5,411 bases of DNA from JBBRSL01 sp038245435 (GTDB lineage Bacteria > Patescibacteriota > Saccharimonadia > Saccharimonadales > CAIOMD01). A program made the translations under genes and the position numbers. The stretch covers positions 1-5,411 of the forward strand of contig JBBRSL010000042.1 in the NCBI GenBank assembly GCA_038245435.1, written 5' to 3'. The first letter of the stretch is position 1; every line of letters starts with the position of its first letter. A model generated the notes under the pieces. That model saw only the letters and a list, made by a program, of their open reading frames with translations. It was not told the DNA's origin and made no database searches. Below, in pieces: positions 1 through 5,411 of the stretch.

Positions 1-250
<250 letters not shown>

Positions 251-264
251 AATGAAGATAACGA

Positions 265-280
265 GAATTCCGAAGAACTC
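265..280 (-). other. UUCG-capped hairpin just upstream of mature 16S
   Basis: On the minus strand GAGTTC (280-275), loop TTCG (274-271) and GAATTC (270-265) form a 6-bp stem with one G-U pair. It is closed by C(UUCG)G, an exceptionally stable tetraloop. It ends about 15 bases before the estimated 16S 5' end, so it may help fold or process the precursor. It is not followed directly by a T run; the nearest T-rich tract is at 252-246, at the edge of the 16S. A terminator role is therefore unlikely. A competing pairing of 296-288 with 277-269 (about nine pairs, several of them wobble) would exclude this hairpin. Confidence 0.5.
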
Positions 281-327
281 AAGTCAACTCTTCAAACGCT
301 GACATATCTTTTTTCAAAATTTAAAAA

Positions 328-350
328 CTTCAAAGTCAACTTACGTTGAC
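328..350 (-). promoter_or_regulatory. Possible boxB-boxA-like antitermination element in the rRNA leader
   Basis: On the minus strand GTCAAC (350-345), a four-base loop GTAA (344-341) and GTTGAC (340-335) form a perfect 6-bp hairpin. The loop fits the GNRA tetraloop pattern. The last stem base begins CTTTGAAG (335-328), which matches the CTTTGAA core of the B. subtilis-type boxA (TGTTCTTTGAAAAC). Bacterial rRNA leaders commonly carry a hairpin followed by boxA, where Nus factors load to prevent premature Rho-type termination. The arrangement here is suggestive, but the boxA match is only seven bases and overlaps the hairpin, so the functional call is an inference. Confidence 0.4.
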
Positions 351-421
351 GCTGCACTACTCAATTTTTAACGAACATTTCGGGGCGTCTTAAGCAAGGC
401 ACCTCAAAAGCAACAGATATC

Positions 422-451
422 AGCATACGCCATATTAGCTGTTCCCGTCAA
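422..451 (-). promoter_or_regulatory. Probable sigma70-type promoter of the rRNA operon
   Basis: On the minus strand TTGACG (451-446) matches five of six bases of the -35 consensus. TATGCT (427-422) matches four of six of the -10 consensus. The spacer is 18 bases. Bases 452-480, upstream of the -35, are AT-rich and could act as an UP-like element. Transcription would begin near 413-416 and give a leader of about 165 bases before mature 16S. The discriminator after the -10 (GATATC) is not GC-rich, unlike E. coli rRNA promoters under stringent control. The call rests on sequence similarity and on its position ahead of 16S. No start site is known. Confidence 0.6.
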
Positions 452-490
452 CCCTTATTTAGTAAAAGATGTTGTAACAAAAGCGACTAG

Positions 491-910
491 TTATAAGAGG
501 TTATACAGCACAATACCCACAGCCACGCCAACCAGCGCGCCAACGGCTACTTCGGGCAGTGTGTGACCTTTCGCGTTATCTAAGGTGTTAATCTTCGTTT
601 TTGTCGTAAGCGCTAGCTTTTTAATTGCGACCGTCTGCTGGCCCGTTGTACGGCGTACACCAAGCGCGTCGTAAATAATCACGCCCGTCACGGCAAAAGT
701 AATTCCAAACAGCACGTCATCAATTCCATAACTCAAACCAATTACGGTTGTCAGTGCCACCATAAAAGCCGTGTGCGAACTTGGCATGCCGCCGGACTGT
801 ACGGCGTCCTGAATTTTGACGCCGTCTTTACGCAGCGTCAGGACAAACTTAATACTCTGGGCAACTACCCATCCACTAATTGGTGCGATGAGGTAGAGGT
901 ATTTGCCCAT
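491..910 (-). CDS. Divergent PAP2 family membrane protein (DUF212, YuiD-like)
   Basis: This is a complete 139-residue integral membrane protein of the divergent PAP2 (DUF212) family, which includes B. subtilis YuiD and plant homologues. Hallmarks are SGGMPSSH at residues 39-46, DALGVRR at 81-87, and GHTLPE at 115-120 leading into a glycine/alanine-rich last helix. About four membrane segments can be read, near residues 4-24, 48-62, 66-85 and 118-139. Classical PAP2 phosphatases carry KX6RP, PSGH and SRX5HX3D. Here only a PSSH version of the second motif is clear, with His116 as a possible second histidine, so lipid-phosphate phosphatase activity is plausible but unproven. The ATG lies two bases after the gyrA stop. 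The nearest purine-rich stretch (AGAGG) is about 16 bases upstream, too far for a normal ribosome site, so translation is probably coupled to gyrA. The family is confident; the substrate is unknown. Confidence 0.9.
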   Translation of the reverse strand: MGKYLYLIAPISGWVVAQSIKFVLTLRKDGVKIQDAVQSGGMPSSHTAFMVALTTVIGLSYGIDDVLFGITFAVTGVIIYDALGVRRTTGQQTVAIKKLALTTKTKINTLDNAKGHTLPEVAVGALVGVAVGIVLYNLL

Positions 911-912
911 AT

Positions 913-3459
913 CTAGCTTTCGGTTTCCTCTGCCGCCGGCTCTTCTTCCTCATCATCATCAAGCAAGCTTGTTTGTACTAGTGCCATAGAGGCTACGGTG
1001 TCGCCATCGTTAAGGCGCATCACGCGAATACCCTGTGTCGCACGGCCAAGCTCCGAAATATCTTTCAAACCTAAGCGAATCGTCTGACCATTGGTCGAGA
1101 TAATAATCACCTCGTTCGCTTCGTCAGTTAAGTTGGCCACGCCCATAAGCTTGCCTGTCTTGGTATTAACCACAGCTGAGCGGATACCAACACCACCACG
1201 AGCGTGCGGCGTAAACTGAGAAACCTTGGTGCGCTTACCATAGCCATTCTCACTAATCACAAACATATTGCTATCTTCACTCACAATATCCATACCAATC
1301 ACAATGTCGTTTGGTCGCAAGCGAATACCGCGAACACCCCGTGATACGCGACCCATTGGGCGGACGCCCTTTTCGTTAAAGCGAATCGCCTGGCCCATTG
1401 ATGTCGAGATAATTACTTCTGATTCACCATCACTCATACGAATCCATTTAAGCTCATCACCAGCATCGAGGTTAATGGCTATCAGGCCTGAGTTACGAAC
1501 GTTCTTGTACTGCTCGTAAGCCGTCTTTTTAACGACGCCACGGATGGTACACATAAGTAAGTAGCCATTTTCTTCGGCACGGCTGGCGCGAATCACGGCG
1601 CTGACCTTTTCTTCTGGTTGTAGTTGCAAGAGATTCACAATCGCCAAGCCCTTAGCATTTAAGCCAGTCGTTGGTACTTCGTAGGCTTTAAGGCGGAAGA
1701 CGCGACCACGGTTCGTAAAGAACAATAGGTAATCATGCGTGCTGGCCATAACCAGGTGCTCAATAATATCTTCTTCACGCGTAGCCATACCACGACGGCC
1801 TTTACCACCACGGCCCTGCTTCTTGTATTCGGCAACTTGGCTGCGCTTGATGTAGTTATTAGCGCTCATAGTAATCACCACTTGCTCGTCAGGAATCAGC
1901 TCTTCGTCGCTAAACTTACCCAACTCATTCGGGATAATCTTGGTGCGGCGATCATCGCCAAACTTCTCACGAAGCTCTGCAAGCTCGTCAGTAATAATCG
2001 ACAAAATTCGCTGTTCGTCACCCAAAATAGCCAATAGTTCAGCAATCAATTTCTTAAGTTCAGCAAGTTCATCTTCAATCTTCTTGCGCTCAAGGCCAGC
2101 AAGAGCACGCAGTTGCATAGCCAAAATAGCCTTGGCTTGAATTTCGGATAGTTTGAACTTCTTAATCAAGTTTTCTTGCGCTTCGTCAGTCGTCTGGCTG
2201 GCACGGATAATACGAATAACTTCGTCAATGTTATCAAGCGCAATCGACAAGCCCTCTAAAATATGAGCACGAGCCTCTGCTTTGCGGAGTTCAAACTCAG
2301 TACGCTTACGAACCACTACCTGACGGTGCTTAATATACTCCGTCAAAATGTCAGATAGACCCAAAACGCGTGGTTGAATACCATCAATAAGCGCCAACAT
2401 ATTAAAGTGGAACGATGTCTGGAGTGGCGTCATCTTGTAAAGCTGGTTTAGAACCTTCTTCGGGTAGGCGTCTTTTTTAAGATCAACCACAATACGCACA
2501 TTGCCACGAGCACTCTCGTCGCGAAGGTCGGAAATACCCATAATCTTTTTGTCTTTTACAAGGTCAGCAATCTTTTCAAGCAAGCTTGCCTTGTTCAGAG
2601 CGTATGGAATTTCGCTGATGATAATGCGGTGTGTGCCCTTTTTGGCACGCTCTTCAATATCGGCAACACCACGGACAACAATGCCACCGCGACCGGTTGC
2701 ATAGGCTGTGCGCAGGCTGTCTTTACCAAAGATAATACCGCCGGTTGGAAAATCCGGACCTTTTACAAACTCAAGCAAATCATCAAGTGACGCTTCGGGG
2801 TTCTTAATAAGGTGCACGGTTGCATCGATAATTTCGGTAATATTGTGCGGCGGAATAGACGTCGCCATACCAACCGCAATACCAACCTGACCGTTAAGCA
2901 AAAGGTTCGGTAGCTTGGCTGGTAAAACTTCTGGCTCCATTTCGCTACCATCATAGTTTTCGCGGAATGGGACTGTTTCTTTATCGATATCTTCAAGCAG
3001 TGCTTGACCGGCCTTAGCCATACGCGCTTCGGTATAACGCTGGGCAGCTGGTGGATCTCCGTCCATAGAACCAAAGTTACCTTGCCCGTCAACAAGCAGG
3101 TAGCGCGTTGACCAGTCTTGTGCCAAACGAACCATAGCGTCATAAATAGAGGTGTCACCGTGTGGGTGATACTTACCCATAACGTCACCGGTAATACGAG
3201 CGCTTTTTACGAACTTACTGCCCGGCTTCCAGCCGTTCTTTTCCATAGAGTACAAAATACGGCGGTGTACCGGCTTCATGCCGTCACGTACGTCAGGCAA
3301 AGCACGCGATACAATCACGCTCATGCTATAGCGAAGGTAGCTATCTTCCATAACATTTTCAACGGTCAGTAGTTCGAGTTCGCGTGAGTGAGTTTGACCG
3401 GCATTTTGTGGCGGTTCAATGATTTCCATTTCGGGGGTTGGAGTGTTTTCTTCGTTCAT
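913..3459 (-). CDS. gyrA: DNA gyrase subunit A
   Basis: This is the cleavage-religation and DNA-wrapping subunit of gyrase, a cytoplasmic type IIA topoisomerase that works as A2B2 with GyrB. It is complete at 848 residues, within the usual range. After an extra acidic, proline-rich N-terminus of about 35 residues comes YLRYSMSVIVSRALPDVRDG (41-60). The winged-helix domain contains GKYHPHGDTSIYD (95-107) and the catalytic tyrosine Tyr142 in AQRYTEAR, preceded by Arg141. The tower and coiled coil follow to about residue 500. The C-terminal beta-pinwheel begins with the GyrA box QGRGGKG (548-554), which separates GyrA from ParC. The position equal to E. coli Ser83 is Thr103, and Asp87 is conserved as Asp107. 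The protein ends in a very acidic tail (DDDEEEE at 834-840). The first ATG is used: it lies one base after the gyrB stop, and the next Met (residue 11) has no better ribosome site. The protein looks intact. Confidence 0.98.
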   Translation of the reverse strand: MNEENTPTPEMEIIEPPQNAGQTHSRELELLTVENVMEDSYLRYSMSVIVSRALPDVRDGMKPVHRRILYSMEKNGWKPGSKFVKSARITGDVMGKYHPHGDTSIYDAMVRLAQDWSTRYLLVDGQGNFGSMDGDPPAAQRYTEARMAKAGQALLEDIDKETVPFRENYDGSEMEPEVLPAKLPNLLLNGQVGIAVGMATSIPPHNITEIIDATVHLIKNPEASLDDLLEFVKGPDFPTGGIIFGKDSLRTAYATGRGGIVVRGVADIEERAKKGTHRIIISEIPYALNKASLLEKIADLVKDKKIMGISDLRDESARGNVRIVVDLKKDAYPKKVLNQLYKMTPLQTSFHFNMLALIDGIQPRVLGLSDILTEYIKHRQVVVRKRTEFELRKAEARAHILEGLSIALDNIDEVIRIIRASQTTDEAQENLIKKFKLSEIQAKAILAMQLRALAGLERKKIEDELAELKKLIAELLAILGDEQRILSIITDELAELREKFGDDRRTKIIPNELGKFSDEELIPDEQVVITMSANNYIKRSQVAEYKKQGRGGKGRRGMATREEDIIEHLVMASTHDYLLFFTNRGRVFRLKAYEVPTTGLNAKGLAIVNLLQLQPEEKVSAVIRASRAEENGYLLMCTIRGVVKKTAYEQYKNVRNSGLIAINLDAGDELKWIRMSDGESEVIISTSMGQAIRFNEKGVRPMGRVSRGVRGIRLRPNDIVIGMDIVSEDSNMFVISENGYGKRTKVSQFTPHARGGVGIRSAVVNTKTGKLMGVANLTDEANEVIIISTNGQTIRLGLKDISELGRATQGIRVMRLNDGDTVASMALVQTSLLDDDEEEEPAAEETES

Positions 3460-3479
3460 ATTATATGTCCAGGTCCTTT
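3460..3479 (-). promoter_or_regulatory. gyrB-gyrA junction with distant Shine-Dalgarno-like site
   Basis: On the minus strand the gyrB stop and gyrA start read TAATATG, with one base between them. The only Shine-Dalgarno-like stretch is AAAGGA (3479-3474), inside the last gyrB codons. It is 14 bases from the gyrA ATG, further than the usual 5-10. This suggests that ribosomes finishing gyrB restart on gyrA, which would help keep the two subunits in equal supply. The spacing is seen directly; the coupling is inferred. Confidence 0.4.
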
Positions 3480-5411
3480 ACAAATTTTGCACGTGACTGA
3501 ATAAAGTTTTTGCGCGGTTCTACGTCTTCGCCCATCAACTTGTTGAATATTGCGTCAGCCTTTTCTGCATCACCAACACTCACCTGTATAAGTACACGGT
3601 TTTCTGGGTTCATAGTCGTTTCCCATAGCTGCTCGGCATCCATTTCACCAAGACCTTTATAGCGCTGCACATCTGTTAAACCAGCTTGTTTACGACGGTC
3701 GTCGCTCGGGTCAACTTTGCTGCCATTAGCGATTCTATCGGCAATCAATTTATCCATAATTGCATCACGCTCGGCGTCTGAATAGGCATAGGTTTTTTTG
3801 TTGCCACTGCCTTTGAGTAAGTACAAAGGTGGCTTGGCAAGATACATGTGCCCTGCTTGCACAACCGGCAACATATACCTAAAGAAGAACGTCAATAGTA
3901 GCGTACTAATGTGCGAACCATCGACGTCGGCGTCAGTCATGATAATGATGCGGTGATAGCGTAAACCGCTGAGGTCAAACTGATCATCGATACCAACACC
4001 AAGTGCTTTAATAAGGCTGACAATTTCGTTATTAGCCAGCATTTTATCAAGGCGGGCGCGCTCAACGTTCAGCACCTTACCACGGAGTGGCAAAATAGCT
4101 TGCGTCTTGCTGTCACGACCGCTCTTCGCTGAACCACCGGCCGAGTCACCCTCTACAAGGTAGATTTCTGAATCAGCTGGGCTTTTGCTTGAACAGTCGG
4201 CCAACTTACCTGGCATACTTGCGCCGTCGAGTACACCTTTTCGGATAATGTTATCGCGGGCAGCGCGGGCAGCCTTACGAGCGCGGGCAGCCAAAAGTGC
4301 TTTACCGATAATGCCACGCGCAACACTTGGATTTTCTTCAAGATAGTACGAAAAATGCTCGCTCATAACCTTATCAACGTAGCCACGAAGTTCAGGGTTA
4401 CCGAGCTTGTTCTTCGTCTGACCTTCAAATTGCGGATCAGGAATTTTAACCAAAATTACAGCGGTCAAACCTTCGCGGCAATCTTCGCCGCTCAAGTTCT
4501 CTTCTTTTTCTTTTAGCAGGCCGTTCTTACGAGCGTAATCATTAATAACGCGCGTTAATGCGGTCTTAAAGCCAACAAGGTGCGTACCACCATCTGGGTT
4601 ATAAACGTTGTTCGCAAAAGGCTTAACGGTTTCATTGAAGCTATCGTTATACTGCAAAGATATCTCAACCATGACGTCTTCGATTTGTTTTTCGGCATAA
4701 AATACTTTGTCGCCGACAACATCACGACCGATGTTTAGGTGGCGAACATAGCTTTGGATACCACCTTCAAAGTAGAAACCATAGTGTTCATTGGTACGTT
4801 CATCAAAAACAGTAGTTTTAACACCTTTTGTGAGATATGCTTGGTGTCGTAAATAATCGACAACCCAAGGATATTCAAAGGTAGTTTCTTGCATAATAGT
4901 GCCATCAGGCCAAAAGCTAATCGTGGTACCTGTTTTGTCACTTGTGCCAACGACTTCAAGCTTACTGGTTGGCGCACCCTTCGCGTAACTCTGACGATAA
5001 TGTTTACCGTTTTGGAATACTTCTGCAACCAACTTGTCGGACAGCGCGTTAACCACGCTAACACCAACACCGTGCAGACCGCTCGATACTTTATAGCCAC
5101 CGCCACCGAACTTACCACCGGCGTGTAGCACGGTAAGTACAGTTTCAAGCGCGCTCAAGCCCGTTTTAGCAATCTTATCGACAGGAATACCGCGACCGTT
5201 ATCGCTCACGCGAACACCGCCATCAGCCAAAAGTACTACCTGTACTTCAGTTGCCTGGCCGGCAATAGCCTCGTCAATCGAGTTATCAGCGATTTCTTTA
5301 ATAAGGTGGTGCAAGCCCTCGCGGCCCGTACTACCGATATACATACCCGGTCGTTTACGGACAGGCTCGAGGCCCTCAAGTACCTGAATTTGCTCAGCAC
5401 CATAAGCAGGA
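3461..5411 (-). CDS. gyrB: DNA gyrase subunit B (5' end beyond the right edge)
   Basis: This is the ATP-hydrolysing subunit of gyrase, partnering GyrA from the next gene. 649 residues are visible, with the first complete codon at 5410-5408. The reading frame is open through to the edge and encodes IQVLEGLEPVRKRPGMYIGS, a conserved GyrB start region. The true start is therefore outside, probably only a few codons away. In visible numbering, the GHKL ATPase domain has Asn43 (IADNSIDEA, Mg-ATP binding), Asp70 (SDNGRGIP) and GLHGVGVSV (111-119). The QTK loop with its phosphate-contacting lysine is at 331-333. The TOPRIM domain has EGDSAGG (420-426) and DADVDG (493-498), the metal-binding acidic residues. 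QRYKGLGEM (582-590) and the C-terminal KFVKDLDI follow. It lacks the roughly 170-residue insertion of E. coli GyrB and so resembles the shorter Gram-positive type. The GyrA box in the neighbouring gene argues for GyrB rather than ParE. Confidence 0.98.
   Translation of the reverse strand, partial: PAYGAEQIQVLEGLEPVRKRPGMYIGSTGREGLHHLIKEIADNSIDEAIAGQATEVQVVLLADGGVRVSDNGRGIPVDKIAKTGLSALETVLTVLHAGGKFGGGGYKVSSGLHGVGVSVVNALSDKLVAEVFQNGKHYRQSYAKGAPTSKLEVVGTSDKTGTTISFWPDGTIMQETTFEYPWVVDYLRHQAYLTKGVKTTVFDERTNEHYGFYFEGGIQSYVRHLNIGRDVVGDKVFYAEKQIEDVMVEISLQYNDSFNETVKPFANNVYNPDGGTHLVGFKTALTRVINDYARKNGLLKEKEENLSGEDCREGLTAVILVKIPDPQFEGQTKNKLGNPELRGYVDKVMSEHFSYYLEENPSVARGIIGKALLAARARKAARAARDNIIRKGVLDGASMPGKLADCSSKSPADSEIYLVEGDSAGGSAKSGRDSKTQAILPLRGKVLNVERARLDKMLANNEIVSLIKALGVGIDDQFDLSGLRYHRIIIMTDADVDGSHISTLLLTFFFRYMLPVVQAGHMYLAKPPLYLLKGSGNKKTYAYSDAERDAIMDKLIADRIANGSKVDPSDDRRKQAGLTDVQRYKGLGEMDAEQLWETTMNPENRVLIQVSVGDAEKADAIFNKLMGEDVEPRKNFIQSRAKFVKDLDI

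Larger units (their letters stand above)
251..490 (-). other. Intergenic region and 16S rRNA leader
   Basis: This is the only non-coding stretch apart from the rRNA gene itself. It separates the stop codon of the DUF212 gene from the 16S 5' end. It is more AT-rich than the flanking genes and has no plausible reading frame of its own. It contains a promoter near its upstream end, two small hairpins, and repeats of TTGACTT and TTTGAA, each described separately. I found no tRNA and no GC-rich hairpin followed by a T run that could serve as an intrinsic terminator for the gyrase operon. The half of the rRNA processing stem that would pair with the 16S 3' flank cannot be recognised because that flank is outside the window. 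Confidence 0.8.

Noticed and set aside
282..339. Second and third rRNA promoters at the TTGACT copies
   Set aside because: With spacers of 16-19 bases, neither copy is followed by anything resembling TATAAT.
376..402. Long-loop hairpin GGTG...CGCC in the leader
   Set aside because: It has only four pairs, one of them wobble, around a 12-base loop, which is not distinguishable from chance.
452..490. Possible terminator after the DUF212 gene
   Set aside because: The only inverted repeat (TGTT-AC-AACA) has a two-base loop and AT-rich arms. There is no GC-rich stem followed by a T run.
1268..2037. Plus-strand reading frames opposite gyrA
   Set aside because: They are antisense shadows of a strongly conserved gene, are low in complexity and resemble no protein family.
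913..3459. ParC/ParE (topoisomerase IV) identity for the topoisomerase pair
   Set aside because: The A subunit has a clear GyrA box (QGRGGKG) and a full-length pinwheel, which define gyrase.
4735..5148. 137-residue minus-strand frame inside gyrB
   Set aside because: It is an alternative frame of the GyrB ATPase region, whose conserved motifs are all in the main frame.
5342..5344. ATG (MYIGSTGREG) as the start of gyrB
   Set aside because: The same frame continues upstream to the window edge and encodes IQVLEGLEPVRKRPG, a conserved part of the GyrB ATPase domain. This Met is internal.

Overview
The window suggests a bacterium of the Candidate Phyla Radiation (Patescibacteria), most likely Saccharibacteria (TM7). 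The clue is the 5' part of a 16S rRNA gene. It has the universal start (AGAGTTTGATCCTGGCTCAG), a short UUCG-capped V1 helix, and V2-region wording (AGGAACATACCCC, TGAGGGATAAC, GGCCTGCGTTCGATTAGC) that I associate with that phylum. This assignment is from memory, not from a search. The proteins read correctly in the standard bacterial code, ending in TAA or TAG. Nothing indicates the TGA=Gly code of Gracilibacteria/SR1.

Everything supported here lies on the minus strand, so in transcription order the window runs from right to left. First comes gyrB (5411-3461), whose first few codons lie beyond the right edge. One base later comes gyrA (3459-913, 848 aa, complete). Two bases after that comes a small membrane protein of the divergent PAP2/DUF212 (YuiD-like) family (910-491). 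A 240-base gap (490-251) follows, and then the 5' end of the 16S rRNA gene (about 250 to 1), which runs off the left edge.

The three protein genes are almost certainly one tightly packed operon. GyrB (ATPase and TOPRIM) and GyrA (DNA cleavage and wrapping) form DNA gyrase, the A2B2 enzyme that adds negative supercoils. The membrane protein has no obvious mechanistic link to gyrase. It may depend on the shared message and on ribosomes arriving from gyrA.

The gap before 16S holds a good sigma70-type promoter (TTGACG, 18 bases, TATGCT). Its roughly 165-base leader contains a GUAA-capped hairpin next to a boxA-like sequence, and a UUCG-capped hairpin just before the mature rRNA. No convincing terminator separates the gyrase operon from the rRNA promoter. 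This is essentially an ordinary housekeeping region. I see no mobile element, CRISPR array or unknown multi-gene system. The points worth a second look are the rRNA leader architecture and the direct gyrase-to-rRNA linkage.
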